Below, piece after piece: positions 1-11,546 of a stretch of DNA of 64,000 nucleotides. The stretch's first letter is position 1. Every line of letters starts with the position of its first letter. Source of the DNA: Hexactinellida sp. DTS-2022 (Eukaryota > Porifera > Hexactinellida). The translations under genes and the position numbers were made by a program. Below the pieces are notes generated by a model. That model was not told the origin of the DNA. It worked only from the letters and a program-made list of their open reading frames with translations, and did no database searches. The stretch is taken from positions 2,666,001 through 2,730,000 of the forward strand of contig JAPNXP010000007.1 in the NCBI GenBank assembly GCA_028753945.1, in the 5' to 3' direction.

Positions 1-159
1 AAAGTGTTTTTGAAAAAATGAGGAAAATCAAGTAGAAGAAAGGCAGTGTACCATTTATAGTGAGAAATAATTGAATTATAAACAAAGGATATAATAAATT
101 CTGATCAATAGTTATTAGACAACATATTCTGCATTGTGAATACAGGATAGGTATACTAA

Positions 160-853
160 TCATCATTGTAAGCCGATTTTAGTGAAATTTATGTTAAAAA
201 TATTTTTTCAAAAATGAATATTTTGTTTTGAAATTTAGATGACACGAAGTCCCAAGTGAGATATATATGTGGTTAAAAGGAAAATTTGATAAAATGAATA
301 GTTTTTGAGTTTTTATGGAAAAACCGAGGTCTAAATTTGAGCGAAAATTGCTGAGTCATCTTGAGGAATTTTGACATTTTGGGATTATATATGGGTTGTC
401 CCAACTCTCATCTTTCCGCTGATGTGAAATTCTTTCACGTACAGCGTAAACTTTTTGAGTTATTAGCATAAACGTGAGGTCTGCGAATCCGCCGATAAGA
501 TCATGAAATTTATTTTAGTGAAATTTATGTTAAAAATATTTTTTCAAAAATGAATATTTTGTTTTGAAATTTAGATGACACGATGTCCCAAGTGAGATAT
601 ATATGTGGTTAAAAGGAAAATTTGATAAAATGAATAATTTTTGAGTTATTATGGAAAAACCGAGGTCTAAATTTGAGCGAAAATTGCTAAGTCATCTTCA
701 GGAATTTTGACATTTTGGGATTATATATGGGTTGTCCCAACTTTTCTCTTCCCGATAATGTGATCACTTTTCATGTGCAACTTATACTTTTTGAGTTATT
801 AGCCTAAAAGTGAGGTTTGCGAATCCGCTGCTGAATCCGCTGCTAAGATAACA
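160..853 (+). repeat. 336-bp tandem duplication of a dispersed repeat
   Basis: Two near-identical head-to-tail units, about 177-512 and 513-853, with a period of 336 bp. Shared landmarks include TTTTAGTGAAATTTATG at the start, AAAACCGAGGTCTAAATTTG in the middle and GCGAATCCGC near the end. A single diverged copy in the opposite orientation lies at about 17415-17757, so this is a dispersed family duplicated locally. I see no open frame, terminal inverted repeat or poly-A tail, so the class is unknown. Confidence 0.8.
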
Positions 854-1012
854 CTCGTGTTAAAACTTCCTATACAATTATAATGCATTTATCAGGTCTG
901 TCAATACTAGCTATTGAGATAAAGATATGTCAGCTAATAATCAATGGCCTTTAAGTAATCCGTGGCTCAGTGTAGTAGTAAGGCCTTATATAACGAATGT
1001 CACGATTGTACA

Positions 1013-1276
1013 TACCGTATTTATTCGAATAGTAGCCTCTATTCGAATAATCGCCTACCTCCAATAATCGCCCCCCTAAAGTAGCAAATAAAAAATTATT
1101 ACTGCTACCCGGAGTAAACATTTATATCTATTATAACTCACAATACGATTATCAACCGATTATCATAAATAAATTGTAATAAAATGCGATATTCTAGAAA
1201 ATTGCTCAAAATTATTGGTCCAAAAATGGAGTAAAAAACAATAATCGCCTAGGCTACTATTCGAGTAAATACGGTA
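1013..1276. mobile_element. TA-flanked MITE with 24-bp inverted repeats
   Basis: The ends read CCGTATTTATTCGAATAGTA and the inverted equivalent, with one mismatch over 24 bp, and each end is flanked by TA. The interior is AT-rich and non-coding. Related ends (CCGTATTTCC...) occur at 32037-32300 and 32352-32432. A TA target and no coding capacity suit a Tc1/mariner- or pogo-type non-autonomous element. Confidence 0.75.
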
Positions 1277-2090
1277 AGTATACAGTTTACATATAGTTAT
1301 GTGCATTTAATTGTATAGTCAAGAGATTTTGTTCAATTCCATCTAATTTACATGGCTTATCTATGTCCAAAGCCATGTCGATTATATGATGGTTCTTTGT
1401 TTGGAGCAAACTCAAGTGTTCCTTGTTTTAAATATATTTCAATGCATTATAATATATACATACTATACATATTTAGAAATTTAGTATATTGTGATCGATT
1501 AAGGATATTTCATTTCAACATATAATGACCTGTTCAATCCTCTCGTCTTACAATATCTCAAACTAAAGATTTTTTCTTTGGTCAACCTGCTCTGATGCCT
1601 CATAATGTATTGCCAACACGTAAGCAGCTGTTCAACCATTTAAGGTTTTTATAACAAACAACTCTCACTTTCCCGAACATCTGGTGTATAGTTAAAGAAC
1701 ATAATAGATGAACTTGTACAAATATGGTGGATGGCAACTATGCAAACTCAAGAGGCAAATACAATCAATAAAAAATAAGAAAACTGATCTAATAAGGAAA
1801 GGAGCTTTATAAAATACGGCATTCAAGACGACACAGTTCTTCACGCTTCCAAAGATTCTATCCGGATGATCGGCTGGAGATTTCTAATAGGAATTGTTTT
1901 AAGAATATAGTCAGTTGAGAAATGAATTTAACCTATTCAAATTGTCATTTCACAAGAATTTGATTCACCAGAATTCTCCTTTGACTGGCAATTATATGCT
2001 GACCAACTTGGTGCAAGAAGATCAGCAATATCGATCAGAAAGGAACGAACAAATTACAACAACGAATAAGTCGGATTTTATATCAGACTG
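1277..2090. other. No recognisable feature
   Basis: AT-rich sequence without a long open frame or a repeat that I could match elsewhere in the window. Confidence 0.5.
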
Positions 2091-2094
2091 AGGG

Positions 2095-3909
2095 TCGAGA
2101 GCGAGAAGAGTTCAGAGCAATTTCTGGTTCTAAAAGCAAAGCTGATGATATCGTAGATGATACTCAAGATATGTGCGAATCATCAATGGATGATGATGAA
2201 AAAAGAATTGACGTCCAATATGTTCCTGAACAAAATCGTCGTCCATGGAAATTTCTATCACAAACATGTGATAGATATGGAATCAGTGATCGGGCTGGTG
2301 CCAGCATTGCAAATGCAGTATAAAGGAATTATGAACTTCTACAAAACAATCTGTGTGATGTAATTGCTCGAAGTAAATTACGTCGAGAGAGACAAGAATG
2401 GGAAATGTTAGCAGAGGAAGTTAACATCAAATTTACAAAGAGAATTCGATAAGAGATATCTACTATGATGGTCGTGATGACAATACACTAGTTGGGATTC
2501 ATGTGTAACTTAATAAAGAAGTTTGTGAATAAAACTATTATGAAACAGGAAATCCATTATACAATAATTGCAGAGCCTGACCATAGATAACTTGATCATG
2601 TTTCACGACAAACAGTAAAGCAGTCGATAAATCTCTGAGATATTACTCATATTAGATCGAATTTAAGAAACTAACGCAAGTGTAATTGTAATTTGAAGTC
2701 AAGGAACACCAGTGAACTCATGATGCCAGGTGGCGTTAACCGAATAATTGAACTAGGACTGAATAAGGCTTGCCAACATGCCAATTTCGGACTTCACTTA
2801 TATGAACTTCCACTAAAACATGTTTGCAGAAATTGTGATGATGGATCATCCGGTCCAAGTAGTTTCAAAGGGCCAATAGGAATAGCCATTAAAGATATAA
2901 TCAATCTACCTCTTGTTTCGTTCAAATTTGTAGCTGGGTTGGTTAAATAAATCCCACCTAGTGTTGCAGACGCAAAGAGTACTGACCACAAATATTCATA
3001 TGATATCTGCATTGCTATAGAGTAAGTTCCAGAAGAATTCCCACAAAAATTGCTAAAAAGAGACCCTGGTTCACTTCACCAGTCTAGGTAGAATACATTA
3101 ACAAATAGAAAACTACGCCTTTATATATCAACAATAAATCCATCTTCAGAATTAAAATGTCTAATTTCGTTTATTTTGAAGCAATATTCTCCGGGCCTCT
3201 TCCAATTCAAGAATTTTTTGCAGATAACAATGATGCAAAAAACTTCTCCTATCTCGTTAACTCCTTCAAAATCTCCCAGTTCGAGATCGGATAATAACAT
3301 AGAATATCCTATATACTATCGGGATTTGGGCTCATGAAGAACACATACTCGAAGGAATGCTCGCAGATGAGGAAAGACAATTAAGAAAACAAGCAGTTGA
3401 AATTATTTTGAAACATCGACAACACTAAGTTCTTTGTAAAGACAGTTTAATGTCAGAACCACGAAAGTTTACACCCCTAAATAAACTTCAATGCAAGCAA
3501 TTTCTATGAGTTGGATGACCTATCCAGCATACCTATCACTGAGCCTCCTCTTACAATGGAATTAACTTTAATACGCAGAACTTCGTAACGCAATAATTAA
3601 TCCACTTGAATTTCCACGCAGGGTTCTCGCCAGGATTTTTCGTTGTAAGGGTACATGAGTGTGAGATAATACTTAATGTCAATGATTTAATGAAACCTTC
3701 AAATAATAATATTGACTCAAAGGGTACATGCCCACTCACAACATGTGAATAAAGTGTACAATAGCTTCAAGAAGGGCATGTACCTTTCGATAGAGGACTA
3801 GCGAGAACACTGTTTACACCTTACCCTTGTCATAATCAAGTCGTAGAACACTGGATTCAGGAAGGTACCAAAGCAAGCCTTAAGGGCACGGGTCGTCAAC
3901 GACGGCAAA
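2095..3909 (+). pseudogene. Decayed transposase-like gene of an unnamed repeated family
   Basis: Conceptual translation in shifting frames gives protein-like blocks separated by stops. In order they include a segment with TCDRYGISDRAGASIANAV (about 2265-2322), HANFGLHLYELPLKHV then SGPSSFKGPIG (about 2770-2880), LRLYISTINPSSELKCL (about 3115-3165), MLADEERQLRKQAVEIIL (about 3358-3410), TEPPLTMELT (about 3540) and CHNQVVEHWIQEGTKASLK (about 3830-3886). From memory, these blocks match in order a long uncharacterised protein repeated in many invertebrate genomes, probably a transposon product; I cannot name its superfamily. A 194-bp MITE at 3619-3812 interrupts the last part and the coding similarity resumes after it. 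Many frameshifts and stops show the copy is dead. Confidence 0.6.
3619..3812 (+). mobile_element. hAT-like MITE, CAGGGTTCTCGC family, copy 1
   Basis: Inverted ends CAGGGTTCTCGCCAG and CTAGCGAGAACACTG. The flanks TTTCCACG (left) and TTTACACC (right) match at 6 of 8 positions, as expected for an old 8-bp hAT target duplication. Copy 2 at 18837-19032 has the same interior in the opposite orientation. The element sits inside the decayed transposase-like gene. Confidence 0.8.
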
Positions 3910-4215
3910 AGTAAGTACTTTGCAAATAAAATTCAATTTTAAAGCTTAAGGGATTGAATATTAAGAAAGAATATGTTGAGCTCTTAAATCAATAGCAAAG
4001 TTTTAGCTTAAAACAATAAATGAATTCATTATTTGTTGGAAATCCATATAATAGTTTAATAACAAACTAAGATGAAAATAAATAACTTTATAGGTTTGGT
4101 AATCTTCATCAGCGTGAATATTGAGCAATTGAAGTAGTTTTGATAAAATAATTTATCATAATTTAATTTAATAATTATTAAATATATATATACGACATAC
4201 ATAAATATAGATATA
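3910..4215. other. No recognisable feature
   Basis: AT-rich spacer after the decayed gene, with runs of TATA; nothing supportable. Confidence 0.5.
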
Positions 4216-4397
4216 TACAATCGACTTCACATAAGAAAGTAACCTCAAACCAGGTTACTTTGTTCCGATTAAGGGGGAAATCTAAAACGAAAATAATTTA
4301 AGCCAAATTTTCACACCGTCATAAATTCAGCAAATTTTGACCGCATTAAGCGGAAAAATCTATTAACCGATGGCTCTACTAAGCGGGGTCAACTGTA
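4216..4397. mobile_element. pogo/Tigger-like MITE
   Basis: TA-flanked. The right end reads CTACTAAGCGGGGTCAACTG and the left end CAATCGACTTCACATAAG. The right end matches those of the element at 61988-62176, whose ends read CTCCGCTTAATAGAGCCACC. Non-coding and about 180 bp long. Confidence 0.6.
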
Positions 4398-4417
4398 AAT
4401 ATGTTTGTATGTTCCAA

Positions 4418-4577
4418 GTTCATCGAAGAAACTGGACGGTTTCCAAATATATTTTTTGGCAAATAGGGGAAACCTTCGGCACGCGACAACAACTTTAACT
4501 TTCCAGTCAAAATATATCACTACCCATCAAGTTATGACGTCATTGTCACATTTTGAGAAACTAAAAATTAACTTAAC
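4418..4577 (+). mobile_element. Helitron-like fragment, 5' portion
   Basis: This diverged segment matches the Helitron-like family at 19805-20159: a GTTCCAAGTTCATCGAAGAA-like start, then ACGGTTTCCAAAT, then AGTTATGACGTCATTGTCAC. It stops just before the MITE at 4582. A later part of the same family, in the same orientation, resumes at about 5441, so the two pieces may be one old copy split by later insertions. Confidence 0.5.
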
Positions 4578-4581
4578 AGAA

Positions 4582-4772
4582 TACAGTAGAGCCTCTGAAC
4601 AACGGACACCTTGGGACCGGAACCGTTGTCCGTTATTTAGAGGTTGTCCGCTATTTAGAGGTTGCTTTTCTATTAAACATATGCTAAATAAATAAATCCG
4701 TGCCACGAGGGTTGTCCGTTATTTAGAGGTTGTCCGCTATTTGGAGTGTCCGTTATGGGAGGCTCCACTGTA
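4582..4772 (+). mobile_element. pogo/Tigger-like MITE, GAGCCTC family, copy 1
   Basis: A 191-bp element with TA flanks and ends CAGTAGAGCCTCTGAACAAC and GGAGGCTCCACTG. The interior has repeated TTGTCCGTTATTTAGAGG units. The copy at 16073-16263 has the same length and differs at only a few positions, which suggests recent mobility. The open frame across it is fortuitous. Confidence 0.85.
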
Positions 4773-4889
4773 CTGCCGAAATCTTTTTCATGAATTTCAA
4801 ATTCACTACAATAATTCATTTGAATAAAAGAATGAACTATAATATTTAAAAGACATCAAGACAGTCATATTTTGTCAACATTAAAAAAC

Positions 4890-5440
4890 TTGTGAAAACA
4901 TTTGTTCAGTATTTTGTCCAAAAAATGGTGACAAACATTTTTTATTTGAAACGAAATATGCTAAGAATAAAGGAAGTTAGTCTTACTTTCAAAACTACAT
5001 CATATGGAGCCATAATATACCATTTTGGATAACACATTCAAACGATTCAGACGCATACTACTTGAGCTACAAAAATATATTAAGACACTAAAGTTTGTTT
5101 TTTTGAACCATGGATGACGAAAAAAAGTAGGAAATTGATATTATGTCCCACAACTCTATAAAAACACGAGTAAAACATTCTAAAAAGGGACTATACATTG
5201 AAGTCCATTACTAACATCGTTTGCACAGCCAAAGTTTGCATTTTAGTATTTTTAAATGACGCGGCATTCAAGTGACAAATGTCACTTTAATGCTATGTCA
5301 TCATCTTGATATTTCAAAAAAAAGTTTTTTATGATTGAAATCGAAAGAGAATATAAAAACATGTTTGAATCAGAAATCTTTTGAAATTTGGATAATATTT
5401 ACTACGTCTTTTGGCACTGCCACACTGTGTGGCAATTAGG
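4890..5440 (+). repeat. Dispersed non-coding repeat, copy 1
   Basis: Similar along its length to about 8150-8830. Shared anchors include ACCATGGA, ACATTCTAAAAA versus ATATTCTAAAAA, and TATGTCATCATC versus TACGTCATCATC, followed by a GATTGAAATCGA block. Both copies end near GGCAATCTAC. I could not define termini. It may have inserted into the Helitron-like copy whose pieces flank it. Confidence 0.5.
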
Positions 5441-5735
5441 CAATCTACGGTTAACCGCACATAATTCGGGTCTATAAGAGATAAAATTTGAAATATGCAA
5501 GAACATGTACATCAATGATGCGGACATGTTGGTAACACAAGATTGCCGCAATGCATACTCATTATAGATAGAATCACGACGTGACCATCAGTATTTACGT
5601 TGTTAAAATTTTTCCAATTATATAGCTATTTAATAAGCTATAACATTAAAACTACTAATTACACAACAAACCATACGCGGGTGTATGGTTGTGTTATACC
5701 AAGAAACGACAATACAAGCGAAGCGCTATCGTTAC
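5441..5735 (+). mobile_element. Helitron-like fragment, 3' portion, degenerate
   Basis: Contains the family blocks CGCACATAATTCGGG, ACATCAATGATGCGGACATG and a late ACAAGCGAAGCGCTA, in the order and orientation of the copy at 52862-53244. The paired CCGCGAAGCGG hairpin seen in better copies is lost here. Confidence 0.5.
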
Positions 5736-6240
5736 ACTAAAACTATCAAACATTTTATGAATATTTGAAAAAGGGATCTGGAAACCGAATTAATCGATGA
5801 TATAATGTGTTCTCTATTCACTAGAACGATTCAAATAGACTCTAAAAAAAGATTCTCTCTGAATATGCAATTATTATGTTTATTCATTAGGCAAACCCAC
5901 CCTTGTTATATACAGGGAATCTACAGCATAAAAAAGCATGTGTTTTTGTAAAATAGGCTTTAAACAAAGTGACTTATTTACAATTCATCTCATACTGCCC
6001 TAAAGTTCCTAAGTATATTCTTCTAGCGCAAAGATACAAGTTAGATATGCAATTGTCAAATCTAAGTGTTTGCCATTGAGTGAAAGTATCCAAAAACTAG
6101 AAGTAATCGAGCATAGAAGAAATTTCTCAAGGGTATAAAATCAATGCATAGAAAATTAGAAAACACTCGAAAATTACAAACTAAGAACACGGGATGGATA
6201 CAATTATTGCCCAATCACAAACGGAAATTGGTATTTTCAG
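5736..6240. other. No recognisable feature
   Basis: AT-rich sequence without an open frame or repeat that I could place. Its last 8 bases, ATTTTCAG, are the left target duplication of the next element. Confidence 0.5.
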
Positions 6241-6759
6241 CAGGGGCGTAGGAATGGGGGGGGCCGTGGCCCCCCCAACATCCAACACTGGGGGGGGCCT
6301 GCCCCCCCAATGATTTACTATATAATATCATAAACATTTTATCTGCATATGCAAATCGGGCATATATGATGCGATTATTTTGAATTATTGAATACCTCTA
6401 TTTACTGAATCCATTTATAATGAAGCCACTGACTTGTTAATAGTTAATTATACAAACAGTGTTGAATCCATATTTAATATATATTTGTGGATATCATATA
6501 TATTTCCGAGAATAGCATAATTCCATTACTTATTCTCTGATATACTTTTGAATTAGCTTTCTAATTTCTAATTTAAATTTTTTCTTTTTTGTGTTTTGGA
6601 TTAAATTACTGCAAGAAAACTTAATTAAACAATCTTCTTTCTTGATAGCCTTAAGAAAAATTATAAATTCGAAGAGTATTTAGCAAACTAAGAGACAATA
6701 GAAATAATGTAGATGATTTTCGCGGCCCCCCCAAACACAATAATGTTCCTACGCCGCTG
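6241..6759. mobile_element. Non-autonomous hAT-like element with perfect 8-bp target duplication
   Basis: Ends CAGGGGCGTAGGAA and TTCCTACGCCGCTG, flanked on both sides by ATTTTCAG (6233-6240 and 6760-6767). Runs of G and C lie just inside each end; the roughly 400-bp interior is AT-rich and non-coding. The perfect duplication points to a fairly recent insertion. Confidence 0.85.
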
Positions 6760-6974
6760 ATTTTCAGCTGTTATGCAAAAAAGTATGGAAATGATTTTCA
6801 AGATTGTGTCGATTCGGAAGAAAATTGTATTCACATTTTGTTAACTACAGTCAGTTCGATCCAATAGTTTACCTCAATCTAATGGTACACAGCTACACTA
6901 CCCGGACCAAAGTATTGAAGAACGTGAATTGTAATGCAGACAAAAAATATTCTTCTAGGCCATTATTCAGTGAT

Positions 6975-7050
6975 GTTTTGGCGGGGGGGGAGGGGCGCCC
7001 CCCCCCAACTTATTTAGCTAGGGGGTGCGCTTATATCCCAGGGGGGGCGC
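6975..7050. repeat. G/C-run fragment resembling hAT-like termini
   Basis: Poly-G and poly-C runs with GGGGCGCCCC, followed by GGGGGTGCGC and GGGGGGGCGCTC. It resembles the subterminal runs of the neighbouring hAT-like elements, but no paired end or target duplication could be set. Confidence 0.3.
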
Positions 7051-7249
7051 TCATTCCTATCAGTTATCTATAGAATCCATTATTGGGGGCCGTTTTCAAC
7101 TAAGTTTTCAGAGAAAATGCTAAATTTGAAAAGGGAGTGCACCCCACTTCGTTTTTGGCAAAACACCAATGCCATTATTATTACCCTGAATTGACTTCAA
7201 ATATATTGCTAAATATAAGAATTTTAAAACATTGTGATTAGGTCATTTT

Positions 7250-7515
7250 CAGCCAATATCCATGAAGTGGCATAGTATCACTGTCATGTGCCACCTGTGG
7301 CACAAATAAGAATGTGTCTGCATCTCAGGAAAAAATAATCAGATATTAGAAAATTAGCACCTAGAGTAATTCGACCAGTGCTAAACAAATCTGAAATTAG
7401 AATTTGTATATTTTTTTTGCCTCATAACTATCCGAAATTAAAGAATTTATTTGTTCATTACAACGTTAACGAGTTTATCGCCTCTATAAAATTAAAGTCA
7501 AATTAATTTGCTGAA
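7250..7515 (+). repeat. Dispersed GTGGCACA repeat, copy 1
   Basis: Matches 28861-29145 (same orientation) and about 55090-55330 (opposite). Shared anchors: CATGAAGTGGCATA, a short GTGCCAC...GTGGCACAAAT palindrome, AGAGTAATTCGACC and AACGAGTTTATCGCCTC versus AATGAGTTTAACGCCTC. No internal Pol III promoter or terminal repeat is evident, so the class is open. Confidence 0.6.
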
Positions 7516-7901
7516 TTATCATACTTCCCCCGCCCCATTCCCCGATTATAAATTCAATTGGATAAGCACTAATTAAAAATATTATGTAATATCCACGTAT
7601 TACACTGCCTGATGTGGTCTGATAGTGTGGAGAGAGAGCAAGCTGTTCTGGTAAGCCACGTGCAGCGAGAGAAAGAGAGAGTGAGTAGACACTTCCTACA
7701 GCTACACTCTCCCTAGCAGTGAGAGAACACAGTCTGTTGCAAAAAAATGGATGGGATAGTTGCACGAGTGAGGCACGAGTTAGCGGAGACGAGACAGATC
7801 ATGAAGGAACTGGACACAACCAGCGAATCAACAGAGAGAGATGTGAGAGATAACAGACTGAGATATACTCGAGAAGAATCTCAGTATGCTAGAAGATAAT
7901 A

Positions 7902-8099
7902 TTGGAGGGAGGTATTAAGGGGTGTGAGAGTGTGGTGGGTAGAGTTGGGTTGGACGAAGGAACAGTCAGTGATGAAGGTGTGTACCGTTGTGACTCTGAA
8001 GAAGAGACCTTTCAGATCAGAGGACTAACCTCCGAATATGTCTTGTTTGGTACCATGAATGGACAGGGCCAGGTGACATTAAAAATCCGAGACAAATAG
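7902..8099 (+). CDS. Hypothetical short coding-like frame
   Basis: A 65-codon frame in a stretch visibly richer in G and C than its surroundings (about 7600-8100). It contains DEGVYRCDSEEETFQIRG and ends TLKIRDK. The DxGxYxC pattern loosely recalls the end of an immunoglobulin-like domain, but one motif is weak evidence. Just upstream (7745-7890) another frame on the same strand reads RVRHELAETRQIMKELD, also protein-like, so this may be a frameshifted retrocopy or two exons. I do not recognise the gene. Confidence 0.25.
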   Translation: MEGGIKGCESVVGRVGLDEGTVSDEGVYRCDSEEETFQIRGLTSEYVLFGTMNGQGQVTLKIRDK

Positions 8100-8149
8100 C
8101 GATTTACAACACAAATCGCAACATATTTGTGGCTAGGGTTAACAACTCG

Positions 8150-8830
8150 ACTCAATTGTTTTTCTGGAGGATATTTTCCCCGAATTTTTTAGAATCCAAA
8201 AAGAGCACAAGAATATCTAAACATGCTACAATTTTTGAAAAGATTCATCAAGGATTTGACAAAAAGTGATGACACATACTTTTTCTTAAAATCAATATAA
8301 CAGTCCTACCATATGAATAAACCTTTGTTTCTCAACATGAACAAATACGACTATAGTGTTACTTATCAGATCTTCAAAGTTTGAACAATTCTGCCTCGGG
8401 ATAAAAAAGTTACGTTAATATTCAAAAAATCGACAAATCTGTTTTTGATGTACCATGGAATACCAGAAATAAAATTTATTTGTGTTATATCTATCACAAC
8501 TCCATAATAGCCTAACCAAATATTCTAAAAAGTTATTATTTAGTATAATATCTTCTTATGGCTATTTCCACAGTGAAATTTTAAATAATCCTATTTGCAA
8601 AGGCTAGTGGCAGGCAAGTGGAGCATTTCACTTTTCTGCTACGTCATCATCACAAATTTTGAAAATTTCATTTTTGATTGAAATCGATAGAGCATACAAA
8701 ATCATCTCTAAAACCGTATTTACACGAAATTTCAATGATTTTATCGACCATTTTCCCAAATGTCACATTTTGAGAATCTCGGCAGTGTACGGTAAACGCT
8801 GATACATAGGCAATCTACCGTAGATATGTT
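8150..8830 (+). repeat. Dispersed non-coding repeat, copy 2
   Basis: Diverged relative of 4890-5440, sharing GTACCATGGA, CTATCACAACTC, ATTCTAAAAA, TACGTCATCATC and a final TAGGCAATCTACCG. No coding capacity. Confidence 0.5.
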
Positions 8831-9274
8831 CTTCTACAATCATTAGAACAGAATCATCGAAAATATTAGTCCTACAATAAATCCACTCTCAAGTTCTACA
8901 GCCTACAGGTATAATTTAGAGTGGGTATATTGGAATTGCAGTTTAATTTTACAAGTACTATTGTGTTAGAATTTGTCAATTCACCCCATTTATAGAGGTA
9001 ATTCTGTTATACTGAGATAATCTCTACTTGAAAATTAAAGTCCCCATTCCCCACTTCCCCGTTAATAGATGTTCATTTTATGAGAATTCCCATTTATATA
9101 GACACCACTTTTAGAAGTGCACTGTACTGTATGTTTTACATTTGATGTTAGGGGTAATTCTTAAATTGTCTATGATCTCTAATAGTTCACCTGGTCTTTG
9201 GCCAGGTGGAAATAATATACGGCATATTTTAGTTCACTTCAAACTATGAAAATAAATAAAGATGAAAATAACAA

Positions 9275-9514
9275 TTAATTATTCTGTGAAGCAAAATTGG
9301 TATACAATGCCTCCAAAAATTCCAAATTTGGACGCGATAGGTAATTGTCAATCAAGGTCTTTAAAGCTTGTTCACGATCTCCGTAGATTTTCCAGTTACA
9401 CATATAAAAAGCTTCCTGAACTTCACTTAAATCTTGCTCGTTTTTTAACACTTGCAATAATCTCTCAATGGAAGAATGGTGACATTCCATATGACTGTTA
9501 AATGAACTCGCCAT
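9275..9514 (-). CDS. Hypothetical 79-residue open frame
   Basis: An intact ATG-to-stop frame of balanced composition. It starts MASSFNSHMECHHSSIERLL and is then rich in E, L and K, suggesting helices. The overlapping plus-strand frame of the same length is less protein-like and is probably its shadow. I do not recognise the family and see no promoter or splice signals that would fix it as a host exon. It could equally be a chance frame or a transposon remnant. Confidence 0.3.
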   Translation of the reverse strand: MASSFNSHMECHHSSIERLLQVLKNEQDLSEVQEAFYMCNWKIYGDREQALKTLIDNYLSRPNLEFLEALYTNFASQNN

Positions 9515-11546
9515 GCATTCTAATGAAATATTCTTGGTAAGCTATATTGAATCATAAAATTGTCATTCCACATTTCATTAGGAAGTAAGGGTGACACAAC
9601 TATTGGAGAATTTATAATATTCTTACCAAATATAGAGGGAGGGAATGTAGCAATAATTCATTAAACAGATGGGGAACATCTGTAGGAGTGGCAAATGCAA
9701 GGAATGGGATCATTCTAAATTGTAGTGCGAATGAGAAATATTGTTGATATTTAGTTTTTAGTCCTGAATCTTGAATTTTCCTCCACATATTATGTGATAA
9801 ATCAAAGAAAGTCCTTGAACTAGGGTCCCAGAAAAGTATCGTTTGAAAGAATTTTTTGCAGACTTTTCAAAATCTACAATTAGTGAGAAGGGGATGCAAG
9901 AGGTCATATAATTTTGATTTCACTCAAAATTAGAGAACAAATCTTTTCAGATTTGTTTGAAAGGATGACAAATACCAAGCAAATAAATGTTATTCTTCCA
10001 AGTAATTTCGTCCCCCTTTTAGAGAGTGGGTAACGTAGAGTTGATAAAACTAATTAGGAGCTGTTTTAAATGTACCATCTGCCATGCAAATATTTTGTGT
10101 ATTCAAAACTTCGATATTTGGTGCTGTACCAAATATCAAGATGCGCTAATCTTAAATATCTGTCGAAGTATCAAATTGAAGATATTGTTTCCCTTTATTT
10201 GTCTTTTTGTAACTCTCTGATATAAGGAGTATATTTAATTTCTCTGATTTTGGAGGAATATTAAATGCTCTTTTCCGTCTCTCCGATTGGCGATTTTAAA
10301 CTGTCAAGCTTGGGCAGATATACAACTAATTGTTTTATTACATCTCTCAATGAAGAAGTGAGAATAGTGTGGGAACTATAGTAAAAGTCAAAAGATCGAG
10401 ATTATACAACAGTGTTGACCATGGAGCAATTAAAAATTGAAGAATTACTTTCATGATCATGTTCATGAATGATCTTGATAACGATCTGGTTCTGGGTGAG
10501 TATTCTGGCACAACATAGACCACTTTGCATACAATTCCATTAACAGTATTTCCTCTAGAGTGATGACGTGTGTACGTAAGCCCATTTCCATCAATCAATG
10601 TTTCCTCTCCCGATGTATTATACAGTACCCAGACAAAAGTATTCGACCACACAACATTTTCCCATTGAAAATAGTATTATAGTAGGCCTAATAATATTGT
10701 CTAATGTATTAAAACTTTATGAAATATTGCTATTTTGATTTCAGATTCGTATACAACGCATTCGAATTACCAATTGTAGATGCTTTCAAATTGATTACAT
10801 ATTAATTCAGTTGAAAATCATCATCAAATGGCAACATGTGCCACCTGTTCCCATCTCTCCCATAGTGGAAATTTGGGAAAAGTGGTGCATAGTGGCACAG
10901 GATGATAATTTTTAACCATATCAAAAATGGATTGAATTGAAAGCTTCTATAATTGATAATTCGAACGCAGAATACGAATTTGTAATCGAGATAGCAATAT
11001 CTCATGTAAGTTGAATACACTATCTTCCATTGTTCAACCAACTATATAGTGGGGTCAAAAATTAAGGTTCCGTGACCAACCTCTGGCTAGTTAAGTTTTA
11101 TGCCTGATTCTGATATTTTAGGATCAAAAAAGTTTGGGCAAAGTTTTTCATAGCGACAAATTCAAGGGGCCCTGGCTATCATTTTGAAAAATTAAGGCCC
11201 CTCTCTGAACATTTCATGAATTGAGATTAGAGTATTTTTGAACAGTATGCAATAAGTAGTAGCTACACTGAATATTTCAACTCAATCGGGACTATACTTT
11301 TAATGCTATAACCTTTTGAAGATTCTCACGTCATTTGTCAACATGGGAGGTCCTTTCATTAAACTTTTTTTAAAGGGATTTGAAGCATATCTCATCCTAT
11401 AACATGCAATAATCTTTTAACTCGCTATGTAGTATGTCTCCATGTAAATCTCGGTAATAGACCTAAATTTACCACTTTGACTCTTCTGGAGATCTCACAT
11501 GGGGGTGACGAAGCAAAAGGAATTGATATAATTATATATATAATTA
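9515..11546. other. No recognisable gene; short palindromic repeat trace
   Basis: AT-rich and without a supportable gene. Around 10825-10905, ATGTGCCACCTG and TAGTGGCACAGG resemble the core of the GTGGCACA repeat family. Confidence 0.4.

Noticed and set aside
4405..4695. 96-codon plus-strand frame
   Set aside because: It runs across a Helitron-like fragment and a pogo-like MITE; repeated CPLFRG comes from MITE subrepeats.
11525..11545. ATAATTATATATATAATTAT palindrome as a possible regulatory site
   Set aside because: Such palindromes are expected in sequence this rich in A and T.
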